This document shows positions 1-5,911 of a DNA stretch of 15,270 bases, piece after piece. The position numbers were made by a program, and so were the translations under genes. The stretch is taken from assembly GCA_900754745.1 (NCBI GenBank), contig CAAEEB010000053.1:1-15270 (forward strand), read 5' to 3'. The DNA comes from an uncultured Collinsella sp. GTDB lineage: Bacteria; Actinomycetota; Coriobacteriia; Coriobacteriales; Coriobacteriaceae. The notes under the pieces were generated by a model that did not search any database, was not told where the DNA came from, and saw only the letters and a program-made list of their open reading frames with translations. Each line of letters opens with the position of its first letter. The stretch's first letter is position 1.

Positions 1-17
1 CCTCCCGACGGGAAACG

Positions 18-42
18 AAAAAGCCCGGTTTCAAACCGGGCT
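18..42 (-). terminator. Rho-independent terminator reading leftwards
   Basis: The two arms AGCCCGG (22-28) and CCGGGCT (36-42) pair around TTTCAAA, and on the minus strand the stem is followed at once by five T (18-22). On the plus strand no T run follows. It would end minus-strand transcripts arriving from the right. The nearest candidate is the short reading frame whose stop lies at 144-146. Confidence 0.7.
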
Positions 43-84
43 CGAACGAACATGCCTATTGACAATGGCTTTCTCATATTAGAA

Positions 85-111
85 AGGTCACCGTCGCTAA
101 GGCGGTGACCT
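85..111. repeat. 9-bp inverted repeat (hairpin)
   Basis: AGGTCACCG and CGGTGACCT pair perfectly around a 9-nt loop. There is no T run on either side, so it is not a classical terminator. It lies between the minus-strand terminator at 18-42 and the frame tail at 144-260, and may be part of that transcript's 3' end. Confidence 0.5.
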
Positions 112-143
112 AACTCTTCAAAGCAACGGCTCTGCCCAGCTTC

Positions 144-260
144 CTACGACTTGGGCTGCCGTCGGCACCATTCTACCCGCTTGACATTGCTGTTGTCGAT
201 GCGCCGTATCAAGAATCCACGGCAGCGCTCGTGGTTGCAAAACGGCCTAACAAATAGCGG
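144..260 (-). pseudogene. Possible C-terminal fragment of a small Cys-containing protein
   Basis: Reading the minus strand, a 38-residue frame ends in TAG at 146-144. It is bounded upstream by an in-frame TAG directly before its first codon and has no ATG. The residues include Cys, His and Cys within a short stretch (PFCNHERCRGF), then a basic tail ending VEWCRRQPKS. That composition could be a zinc-ribbon-like tail. The terminator at 18-42 lies about 100 nt downstream in the right orientation, which is the main support. I do not recognise the family, and a chance frame is quite possible. Confidence 0.22.
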
Positions 261-356
261 CTATTAGTCAGTTCTGCTGTCTAAAAGGCCTAATAGTTGC
301 CAATAGTGGCTAGTTGGCAACGGATTTGGGCTATTAGTTCTAACAGTGCCTATACT
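259..356 (+). promoter_or_regulatory. Repeat-rich possible promoter/operator of the phosphoesterase operon
   Basis: The 10-mer GGCTATTAGT occurs at 259-268 and again at 329-338. Between them GTTGCCAA (296-303) and TTGGCAAC (314-321) form a perfect 8-bp inverted repeat. A good -10 box, TATACT, lies at 351-356, with only a weak -35 (TTGGGC, 326-331, long 19-nt spacing). The next gene on this strand starts at 531, so the leader would be long. This is suggestive of a regulated promoter but the -35 is poor. Confidence 0.3.
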
Positions 357-441
357 ATGACCCCACAAACGGGACACGGTTTTCTGCCCGCACGAGGTTT
401 TAAAGTTTTAGCTGGAACAATCCGGCAGATTGGAGCACAGA

Positions 442-465
442 ACATGAGGTTCGAACGCCTCATGT
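442..465 (+). promoter_or_regulatory. 8-bp inverted repeat in leader of the phosphoesterase operon
   Basis: ACATGAGG (442-449) and CCTCATGT (458-465) pair perfectly around TTCGAACG, which itself contains the palindrome TTCGAA. It sits about 65 bp before the first start codon of the operon and is a candidate operator or leader hairpin. Nothing else between 357 and 530 looks like a gene: the short ATG frame at 357-512 has no ribosome binding site. Confidence 0.3.
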
Positions 466-530
466 CGCTCAAAATACGTCTCCTCAATTGCGCAAAGGAG
501 AACGGTATTTAGCGACAAGGAGACAATGGA

Positions 531-1169
531 ATGATCTGGTTCACCAGTGACACGCACTTCGGGCACGAGAACGTCCTGAAGTTCACGGACCGGCCGTGGG
601 AGACGATTTGGCAGATGAACGATGCCATCGTCGACAACATCAACGGCAGGGTCGCCGTGGATGACGAGCTCTACATCCTGGGGGATTTCTCATTCAAGAT
701 GACCGCCCAGGACGCATACGGGCTGCGTAAGCGGATCGCCTGCAGGCGCATCCATCTCGTCCCGGGAAACCATGACAAGGACTGGACCCAGCCGGCGGTC
801 GCGGGCGCGTTCACCGTGGAGCCGCCGATCTGCGTGCTCAAGATCGACGGGCAGAAGATCGTCCTGTGCCATTACCCCATGGCCGACTGGCAGGGCATGA
901 GCCATGGATCGTGGCACCTCCACGGGCACATCCACAGCAGCGGCGGCGCGTACAACGAGTTCAACCGCAAGCAGGGGCTCCTGCGCTACGACGTGGGCTG
1001 CGACGCCAACGGGCACTCCCCGGTGAGCCTCGACGGGCTGAGGGAATGGTTCGCCGGGGTCGACGAGCCGTGCGGCCGGGTGAAATGGCCCTGGTGGGTC
1101 AACGAGACCGGTGACAGGCAGGTCGAACGCGAGCTGGCGGCTTACAAGCGGAAAGAGGCGATCCGATGA
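531..1169 (+). CDS. Calcineurin-like metallophosphoesterase (first of three)
   Basis: A 212-residue hydrolase of the calcineurin-like metallophosphoesterase superfamily, a dinuclear-metal fold that cleaves phosphomonoesters or phosphodiesters. The family's metal-binding motifs are all visible: D7-T-H9 in SDTHFGH, G51-D52, G79-N80-H81-D82, H114 in LCHYP, and G132-H-I-H135. There is no signal peptide or membrane segment, so it should be cytoplasmic. The start ATG at 531 has AAGGAG 8 nt upstream, while the ATG at 526 hits a stop after two codons. Its last codon overlaps the next gene (ATGA at 1166-1169), so the two are translationally coupled. It resembles the short phosphoesterases common on phages and mobile elements and is clearly diverged from the two that follow. 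The substrate cannot be read from the sequence. Confidence 0.9.
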   Translation: MIWFTSDTHFGHENVLKFTDRPWETIWQMNDAIVDNINGRVAVDDELYILGDFSFKMTAQDAYGLRKRIACRRIHLVPGNHDKDWTQPAVAGAFTVEPPICVLKIDGQKIVLCHYPMADWQGMSHGSWHLHGHIHSSGGAYNEFNRKQGLLRYDVGCDANGHSPVSLDGLREWFAGVDEPCGRVKWPWWVNETGDRQVERELAAYKRKEAIR

Positions 1170-1891
1170 CGGTCTATGTGACAGGCGACATCCACGGTGG
1201 GCTCGACATACAAAAGCTCCGCGACTGGGAGCTTGGGGATAGCCTTGGCAGCGACGACTATCTGATCATCGCCGGCGACTTTGGCTTTCCGTGGGACTTC
1301 TCTGCCGAGGAATGCGCCGATATCGCCTGGATGGAGTCGCGCCCCTACACGGTTCTCTTCGTCGACGGCAACCACGAGCGCTTCGACCACTGGGCGGAGC
1401 GCCCCATGGAGCCGTGGCACGGCGGGCTGACGCAGCGCCTGTCGGATACTTCGTCCATCCGCCGCCTCATGCGCGGGGAGGTCTTCGAGCTCGACGGGAA
1501 GACGGTCTTCACCATGGGCGGGGCGACGAGCGTCGACAGGGCGTACCGCATCCCGTACAGCTCGTGGTGGCCGCAGGAGCTCCCGGACGAGCGCGATTTC
1601 GATGCCGCACGGGCGAGGCTCGACGAGGTCGGCTGGAAGGTCGACTGCGTCATCACCCATACCTGCTCGACGCGCATGCTCTCGCCGACGCTCTACCCGG
1701 GCCCAGGCTGGGAGCGTCCTGATGTGGACCGGCTGGCCGGATTCCTCGACGAGCTCGAGGATCGCCTGGACTACAAGCGCTGGTATTACGGCCATTTTCA
1801 CCGAGACGGCAACCCGGACGAACGTCATACCGTGCTGTACGACCGGATCGTGAGGCTCGGGGACAAACTCCTGCCGTGGGGTGCGTACTGA
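1166..1891 (+). CDS. Calcineurin-like metallophosphoesterase (second of three)
   Basis: A 241-residue predicted cytoplasmic phosphoesterase. The metal ligands are complete: D8-I-H10 in VTGDIHG, G37-D38 in AGDFGF, G68-N69-H70-E71, T164-H165, and G209-H-F-H212. It shares long blocks with the third gene that the first gene lacks: AGDFGF followed by WD, VDGNHE, LMRGEVF, MGGATS, SWWP and GWKVD. The second and third genes are therefore paralogues, probably from a tandem duplication. It starts with a 4-nt overlap with the first gene, and its stop TGA (1889-1891) shares its last A with the ATG of the third. Reaction and substrate are unknown. The set could act on nucleotides, nucleic acid ends or phosphoproteins, all of which are known for this superfamily. 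Confidence 0.9.
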   Translation: MTVYVTGDIHGGLDIQKLRDWELGDSLGSDDYLIIAGDFGFPWDFSAEECADIAWMESRPYTVLFVDGNHERFDHWAERPMEPWHGGLTQRLSDTSSIRRLMRGEVFELDGKTVFTMGGATSVDRAYRIPYSSWWPQELPDERDFDAARARLDEVGWKVDCVITHTCSTRMLSPTLYPGPGWERPDVDRLAGFLDELEDRLDYKRWYYGHFHRDGNPDERHTVLYDRIVRLGDKLLPWGAY

Positions 1892-2628
1892 TGGCTACCT
1901 ATGTGACAGGAGACGTGCACGGCAGGGCCGAGTACGGGGCCAGCAGGTTCGCCTTCAGGTCTTGGCCGCTGGGCCGGACTCTGACGCGCGATGACGTGGT
2001 GATCGTGGCCGGCGACTTCGGCTTTGTCTGGGATGGATCCAACGCCGAGAAATACTGGCTTGACTGGTTCGAGTCGAAGCCGTGGACCACGTGTTTCGTG
2101 GACGGCAATCATGAGAACTACCACGCCCTGGCTGAGCTGCCGGTGCGGGAGTGGAACGGCGGGCTCGTCCATGAGGCGCGACCGCACGTGCTGCACCTGA
2201 TGCGCGGAGAGGTGTTCGATGTCGACGGGCTCACAGTCCTTGCCATGGGCGGCGCCACGAGCAACGACAGGCAGTATCGCAAGGATGGGAGGAGCTGGTG
2301 GCCCGAGGAGATGCCGAGCGAGGAAGAGATGTGGCAATGCCGCACCTCGCTCGACCGCGTGGGCTGGAAGGTCGACTACGTGGTGACTCACGAGGCTCCT
2401 GCCGACCTGGCAGAGAAGCTGTGCCGGGAGCGCGAACGCGAGTATCTGGACGACCAGCTGCAACGATTCCTTGCCGAGCTCGACGGGCAGCTCGGCTACC
2501 GCGCCTGGTTCTTCGGCCACTACCACGGCGACGAATGGCGCGACGACAGGCACCGCCTTATCTACCGAGACATCGTGCCGATCGAAAATGCTGCGCCCGG
2601 CTCTAGAAACCCTCTAGAAATGCTCTAG
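1891..2628 (+). CDS. Calcineurin-like metallophosphoesterase (third of three)
   Basis: A 245-residue paralogue of the preceding gene. Metal motifs are D8-V-H10 (VTGDVHG), G41-D42, G72-N73-H74-E75, T166-H167 and G209-H-Y-H212. I chose the ATG at 1891, which overlaps the previous stop as TGATG. A GTG in the same frame at 1876 would add five residues but is less likely, because MATYVTGD aligns with MTVYVTGD of the paralogue. The last eleven or so residues (after IENAAPG) are encoded by the left part of a perfect palindrome, and the stop TAG (2626-2628) lies inside its right arm. The original C-terminus may therefore have been replaced when that palindrome arrived. The gene converges with the lipoprotein gene at 2659. 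Confidence 0.9.
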   Translation: MATYVTGDVHGRAEYGASRFAFRSWPLGRTLTRDDVVIVAGDFGFVWDGSNAEKYWLDWFESKPWTTCFVDGNHENYHALAELPVREWNGGLVHEARPHVLHLMRGEVFDVDGLTVLAMGGATSNDRQYRKDGRSWWPEEMPSEEEMWQCRTSLDRVGWKVDYVVTHEAPADLAEKLCREREREYLDDQLQRFLAELDGQLGYRAWFFGHYHGDEWRDDRHRLIYRDIVPIENAAPGSRNPLEML

Positions 2629-2640
2629 AGGGTTTCTAGA
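2602..2640. repeat. Perfect 39-bp palindrome with 17-bp arms, overlapping a stop codon
   Basis: TCTAGAAACCCTCTAGA (2602-2618) and TCTAGAGGGTTTCTAGA (2624-2640) are exact reverse complements around AATGC. Each arm contains the 6-mer TCTAGA twice. It lies between two convergent genes, so it may act as a bidirectional transcription stop, but no T run follows on either strand. A protein-binding or recombination site is the alternative. Confidence 0.8.
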
Positions 2641-2658
2641 AATTAGACGCTTTGCGGC

Positions 2659-3168
2659 CTACTCCAATTCAAAGGTCTGGTCGAGGGAGTTTGACCCGGC
2701 GCCCATCCCGTCGACTTTCACTTCGATGGGAGACATGTCGTTGAGGTCAAAAATCGACACACCGTCGCATTCGCCTCCCGGCGCAAGCCCTTGCGAAGAG
2801 AAGCGGTCTTCCTGCAAATCGGCGGCAAACCCGCGAGATAGCATCTGCTTATTTTGATAAGCCGTGATGTAGCTACCAACAGCGCATGAATCTGCCGATC
2901 GGTTGTTAATGGCGTGCCAGCGAACAACGGCAACCTTCCCGCCATCGCCAGCCGAGGAATCATGCACCTCGACGCCGGTGACTGAATACTCCATCTTGCC
3001 GTAAACCCCGTCTTCCTGCGCGTTATCAGAATCAGCGACCTGAACTGCCGTCTGACGATCGTCTGCCTGGCTGCACCCAGAGGTCATAACTAGGGCGGCT
3101 GCCAGAACACCAGCAGCCCCAAAGTTCCGAGCTAGGTTGATTGCCTTTTTAACAGAGAGATGTTCCAT
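2659..3168 (-). CDS. Secreted lipoprotein, DUF5067-like
   Basis: A 169-residue exported protein. The N-terminus is basic (VKK, then a further Arg), followed by a hydrophobic stretch and a lipobox-like MTSGC with Cys32, so it is probably a lipid-anchored surface protein. The mature part has the pattern I associate with DUF5067: a strand ending VAVVRWHAINNRSADS, then AYQNKQ, then a C-terminal DLNDMSPIEVKVD. DUF5067 proteins are small beta-rich extracellular proteins of unknown function, frequent in Firmicutes and Coriobacteriia. GGAG lies 8 nt before the ATG. It is last in a leftward gene set with the tiny membrane ORF at 3260-3412 and the coiled-coil gene at 3415-4107. The two remaining cysteines beyond the lipobox could form a disulfide. 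Confidence 0.75.
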   Translation of the reverse strand: MEHLSVKKAINLARNFGAAGVLAAALVMTSGCSQADDRQTAVQVADSDNAQEDGVYGKMEYSVTGVEVHDSSAGDGGKVAVVRWHAINNRSADSCAVGSYITAYQNKQMLSRGFAADLQEDRFSSQGLAPGGECDGVSIFDLNDMSPIEVKVDGMGAGSNSLDQTFELE

Positions 3169-3259
3169 CGACTACTCCAAACTTAATTGTTTTTGAATGC
3201 CATCAGCCAAACAGCCAAGCCCCAATGAGCATGACCACTGAAACTGCTGCAAGCGAAGC

Positions 3260-3412
3260 TCAGACGGCATTTTGACGGGTGATGACACCGCTGATGGTGA
3301 GCGCATTTGCGCCGGCACCATCAATGACAGTCCAGACAAGTGCCGTGACCAAAAAGACGACTAGCCCTGCCGTTATCAACTCACGGCGAGACGGCCTTAG
3401 CTTGTCGGACAT
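3260..3412 (-). CDS. Tiny membrane protein, possibly cut short by an in-frame TGA
   Basis: A 50-residue frame starting ATG at 3412, two bases after the stop of the coiled-coil gene, with a purine-rich AGGGG about 10 nt upstream. It begins MSDKLRPSRRELITAGLVVF and has one hydrophobic helix (roughly residues 13-32). It ends at TGA 3262-3260. Beyond that stop the same frame stays open for 18 more codons, encoding a second hydrophobic helix (ASLAAVSVVMLIGAWLFG), and ends at TGA 3205-3203. The natural reading is a two-helix membrane protein of about 69 residues broken by a nonsense change, or a shorter functional protein. No function can be assigned. Confidence 0.5.
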   Translation of the reverse strand: MSDKLRPSRRELITAGLVVFLVTALVWTVIDGAGANALTISGVITRQNAV

Positions 3413-3414
3413 AT

Positions 3415-4107
3415 CTACTCGCCCCTCGCCTGGGCCATGACCTCGACCTTGGCCTCGGCCACGGCCGCCCGCTGCTCGGAGGCGGCGAGGCGGTCCTTGA
3501 GGGCGGCGACCTCGGCCATCAGGTCACGCTGGGCGAGGAGGGAGACGTTGAGATCGGCCTGAGCCTTGGCCGCGGCGTCAACCGCGCCACTCATGCTTTC
3601 AATTCGATCGTCTTTTGCGGCCGATTCTGCCAAGAGCTGATTGTTCTCGGAATCGAGCTTCTTGAGCTGCGAGAGGTAATCGGCGACGGTGGCGTGGAGC
3701 TCATCGTTCTCAATCTCCAAGCTCGCAGTATCCAGCTCGAATTTCTCTTTGATGGCGGCGACCTGCTCGACGCAATTAGATTTGATGCTCTGAATCTGTT
3801 CCATTGCACTTTTCTTGGCAGCGTCGGCGTCCTCGCGGGCAGCACGAGCCTCCATCGCGGCAGCTTCGGCAGCGCCCACGATGATGCGCTTGACCCGCTC
3901 GACCGCCTCATCGAGGACGGCCGATGCGTCGAGCGCAGCCTTCACGCCGGGAGTGGCGTTAGGGTGGTAGCCGTCGACCAAGCGGGCGACGGTATCGGCC
4001 TGCGAGAGACCAAGGCTCGTGCTGATGTCCTTTATGGCGTCACGGGTCTCCGATGAGACATTCAGGCTGGTCATTTTCTTTTCGGACTGGACTTGGTTTT
4101 CGGCCAT
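3415..4107 (-). CDS. Ribbon-helix-helix plus long coiled-coil protein, KfrA-like
   Basis: A 230-residue cytoplasmic protein. Residues 12-45 (LNVSSETRDAIKDISTSLGL and onward) fit a ribbon-helix-helix or similar DNA-binding unit. From about residue 55 to the end it is Ala/Glu/Lys/Leu-rich with few helix breakers, as in a continuous coiled coil. The same plan, an N-terminal DNA-binding domain and an alpha-helical tail, is seen in plasmid KfrA proteins, which bind DNA and help plasmid maintenance. The match here is of architecture, not of sequence. I chose the ATG at 4107 because GGAG lies 9 nt upstream. The TTG at 4122 would overlap that GGAG. It heads the leftward set with the tiny membrane ORF and the lipoprotein. 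Confidence 0.65.
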   Translation of the reverse strand: MAENQVQSEKKMTSLNVSSETRDAIKDISTSLGLSQADTVARLVDGYHPNATPGVKAALDASAVLDEAVERVKRIIVGAAEAAAMEARAAREDADAAKKSAMEQIQSIKSNCVEQVAAIKEKFELDTASLEIENDELHATVADYLSQLKKLDSENNQLLAESAAKDDRIESMSGAVDAAAKAQADLNVSLLAQRDLMAEVAALKDRLAASEQRAAVAEAKVEVMAQARGE

Positions 4108-4131
4108 GATGCGGCACTCCAATCAGCAACG

Positions 4132-4150
4132 GGCATGGCTCCGCCATGCC
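4132..4150. promoter_or_regulatory. 8-bp inverted repeat upstream of the coiled-coil gene
   Basis: GGCATGGC and GCCATGCC pair perfectly around TCC, 25 bp before the start codon of the ribbon-helix-helix/coiled-coil gene. It is well placed as an autoregulatory operator for that DNA-binding protein or as a leader hairpin. No clear -10/-35 pair was found in 4151-4293. Confidence 0.4.
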
Positions 4151-4293
4151 ATATGGCTGGGAACAATGCGCGGCCGCTGTTGAGTTGTCTTTTTCCTGCG
4201 ATCGGTGAGTTCTAAAAGGCGTCTCAAGTCATGCGTTCACGCAGGTTTTCAGTTGGAGAAATACCGCACTCTTATATAGTAGCGCACTCGGAT

Positions 4294-4878
4294 TTATCTT
4301 CTGACGCCCACTAACCCGCGCTCGCGGAGCACGCGGTACAGGGTCGATTTCGAGATACCTGTTGCGGCGCAGATGTCGGGAATTGGCGTCTCACGGGCGA
4401 GGTAGAGCTTCACGGCAGCGTCGGCCTTGACGTTCGCGATGCGCGGGCGGCCCCCGACATTGCCACCGCGGCTCCGTTTGACGGCGATACCCTCGGCCTG
4501 GCGCTGTCTGATCAGGTCGCGCTCGAGCTCGGCGGTACAGGCATGGGTGCCCAGCACGAAACGGCCGAATGCAGTATCGAGGTCAACGGGCTGCTTCAGT
4601 GATATGAGCTTCACTCCTAAGTTCCTGAACATCAGGTCATAGTTCAGCAGCTGCCTCGTCGATCTGGTCAGGCGCTCCCAGGACTCGACCACCACTTCAT
4701 CGCCGCGCTTCATCTTTTTGAACAACTTTTTCTGTTGCGTGCGGTCGCCCTCGCGTGCGCCAGTCTCCTTGTCTTTGAAGATGCGCTCATAGGCCACGCC
4801 AGCATTGACCAACGCCTCGATTTGCCTGTCTAGCTTCTGATCCTTCGTGCTCACGCGAGCGTATCCGTATCTGGTCAT
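4294..4878 (-). CDS. Serine recombinase, resolvase/invertase type
   Basis: A 194-residue small serine recombinase, the usual length for Tn3-type resolvases and DNA invertases. These proteins cut both strands at a short core site through a phosphoserine link and resolve cointegrates or dimers, or invert DNA. The N-terminus YGYARVSTKDQ carries Arg8 and the nucleophile Ser10. The active-site arginine segment is WERLTRST (Arg69, Arg72). A long E-helix follows (about 113-135), then GRPR (143-146) and a C-terminal helix-turn-helix (about 165-190, ISKSTLYRVLRERGL). I chose the ATG at 4878, with AGGAGG 7 nt upstream, over a further upstream start. It likely stabilises the element by resolution. Inversion is possible but no invertible pair of sites was found. 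Confidence 0.9.
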   Translation of the reverse strand: MTRYGYARVSTKDQKLDRQIEALVNAGVAYERIFKDKETGAREGDRTQQKKLFKKMKRGDEVVVESWERLTRSTRQLLNYDLMFRNLGVKLISLKQPVDLDTAFGRFVLGTHACTAELERDLIRQRQAEGIAVKRSRGGNVGGRPRIANVKADAAVKLYLARETPIPDICAATGISKSTLYRVLRERGLVGVRR

Positions 4879-4928
4879 TTTCAGCCTCCTGCCTTGTCTT
4901 TTGATTTTCTCATGGGAATGCAAGGGGA

Positions 4929-4991
4929 GGTTTTGGCACTGGGTTTTGGCACTCGCTGTTCACGGCATCGAGGGTTCGGTTTTCGAGTGCC
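4929..4991. promoter_or_regulatory. Candidate recombinase binding (res-like) site
   Basis: Just upstream of the recombinase gene the 12-mer GGTTTTGGCACT occurs twice in tandem (4929-4940 and 4942-4953). The second copy continues into GGCACTCG (4948-4955), which has an exact inverted partner CGAGTGCC at 4984-4991. Small serine recombinases commonly have their resolution site next to their own gene, made of several related half-sites. The fit is positional. No consensus core was recognised. Confidence 0.35.
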
Positions 4992-5039
4992 GCGCGGCAT
5001 ACGTTTTGGGACGAACGGCTAATGGAATATGTTGGGACG

Positions 5040-5077
5040 GATAGTATTCTACTACCAAATAGTAGTAGAATACTATC
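5040..5077. promoter_or_regulatory. Perfect 38-bp palindrome, likely operator of the toxin-antitoxin pair
   Basis: Two exact 16-bp arms (GATAGTATTCTACTAC and its reverse complement) surround CAAATA. It ends 17 bp before the toxin start codon, where promoter and operator of toxin-antitoxin operons lie. The downstream gene encodes a ribbon-helix-helix antitoxin, a fold that binds palindromes as paired dimers, so autorepression here is the simplest reading. A tyrosine-recombinase-like site with a 6-bp spacer is an alternative. Confidence 0.6.
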
Positions 5078-5094
5078 GTAAAGATTGGAGGCTC

Positions 5095-5361
5095 ATGGTC
5101 CGGATACACCAGAGAGTTCACGAGCGGCACCCCGAGCTAGATGACGGTGATGTCGAGGCGGCGTGGGAGAGCTACTGCTTCGCAGCCGTCCGCATACCCG
5201 GGGAGCGCGAGATGCGGACGGGCTACGACCCGCAAGGCCGGTACATCGAGATGGTCGGTGTCCTCCTGGCTGACGGCGTGTGGCTCGTCTACCACGCCAT
5301 GACGCCGCCGAGCAAGAAGACGCTGAGGGAGATCGAGAACGCGAGAAGGAGAGGTTACTGA
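5095..5361 (+). CDS. Type II toxin, BrnT/RelE-like fold
   Basis: An 88-residue basic protein placed directly before, and overlapping, an antitoxin-like gene. The order of features fits small BrnT/RelE-superfamily RNase toxins: an N-terminal helix rich in His, Glu and Arg (HQRVHERHPELDDGDVEAAW), a beta segment with RTGYDPQGRYIE, a strand LLADGVWLVYHAM, and a basic C-terminal helix ending RRRGY. Such toxins cut mRNA, often on the ribosome, when the antitoxin is lost. The start ATG at 5095 follows GGAGG with a short 3-nt gap. An earlier in-frame ATG at 5029 would translate through the palindrome and has no ribosome site. The stop TGA shares its A with the next ATG. I am fairly sure of the toxin-antitoxin role and less sure of the exact family. 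Confidence 0.65.
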   Translation: MVRIHQRVHERHPELDDGDVEAAWESYCFAAVRIPGEREMRTGYDPQGRYIEMVGVLLADGVWLVYHAMTPPSKKTLREIENARRRGY

Positions 5362-5642
5362 TGGAATATAGGCTTGCAAACGGATCCGTTATCACGGATG
5401 AGGACATCGAGCGCGAGTGCGCGGAATACGAATCCGGCTCCTGGGAGGGGAGCCTGGTGAACCTCCGAGTCGGCCGCCCCAGGCTTTCCGAGGTGGAGGC
5501 CAACGCAAACCTGTCTTTCAAGTGCCCGAAGACGGGCGCCGACCTCATCGAGAGGGCGGCCGCCGCGTGCGGGATGCGAAAGTCGGAGTTTCTGCGCTCG
5601 GCCGCGATCGAGAAGGCCGAGAGGATACTCAGGTCGGCATAG
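5361..5642 (+). CDS. Antitoxin with C-terminal ribbon-helix-helix domain
   Basis: A 93-residue protein that starts on the last base of the toxin's stop codon (TGATG), a typical toxin-antitoxin coupling. The N-terminal part is acidic (ITDEDIERECAEYES) and probably binds and neutralises the toxin. The motif VGRPRLSE follows at about residues 37-44. The C-terminal half reads as a ribbon-helix-helix unit: NANLSFKCPKTGADLIERAA, then MRKSEFLRSAAIEKAER. Antitoxins of this build are common in Actinobacteria. A GTG-started extension to 5280 exists but would lie inside the toxin gene. The expected target is the palindrome at 5040-5077. Confidence 0.75.
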   Translation: MEYRLANGSVITDEDIERECAEYESGSWEGSLVNLRVGRPRLSEVEANANLSFKCPKTGADLIERAAAACGMRKSEFLRSAAIEKAERILRSA

Positions 5643-5695
5643 CCCCGGCGTGCCTTCCCGGAATCGGCGTTGCCGCAGGGAGTGAGCGGCCTGCG

Positions 5696-5733
5696 CCGCC
5701 GTTATGTTAGACATGTCGCTAACATAACGGCGG
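5696..5733. repeat. Perfect 38-bp palindrome downstream of the antitoxin
   Basis: CCGCCGTTATGTTAG (5696-5710) and its exact reverse complement (5719-5733) flank ACATGTCG. It lies 54 bp after the antitoxin stop. The 3' side continues TTAAGTCG with no T run, so it is not a classical terminator. The 10-mer GTTAAGTCGT at its right edge (5733-5742) recurs at 5801-5810. Confidence 0.75.
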
Positions 5734-5778
5734 TTAAGTCGTGCCGCGGGTCGGGGCATCCGCACCACCACAGGTTCA

Positions 5779-5877
5779 ATCGCCCCGTAAATCGAATCCT
5801 GTTAAGTCGTCTATCTGCGTGTTCATAAACACGCTATTGCCATTCCTTAGGTGAGAATCGTGTCCGCACGGGGCGAT
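5779..5877. promoter_or_regulatory. Structured leader upstream of the small helical gene
   Basis: ATCGCCCCGT (5779-5788) and ACGGGGCGAT (5868-5877) are exact inverted repeats 80 bp apart. They enclose a perfect short hairpin, GCGTGTT and AACACGC (5817-5834). In RNA this would fold as a long-range stem closing a branched loop just before the ribosome site of the gene at 5912. No known riboswitch was recognised. Confidence 0.35.
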
Positions 5878-5911
5878 ATATTAGGCACAACACCCGAGGG
5901 AAAGGAATAGC

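Noticed and set aside
1142..1828. 228-residue minus-strand frame opposite the second phosphoesterase
   Set aside because: It is the antisense shadow of a gene with complete catalytic motifs, has biased Arg/Ala/Val composition and no ribosome site. A similar frame at 1825-2553 is rejected for the same reason.
4929..5077. Invertible DNA switch controlled by the serine recombinase
   Set aside because: No pair of matching inverted sites enclosing a promoter or gene segment was found. The palindrome at 5040-5077 is better explained as the toxin-antitoxin operator.
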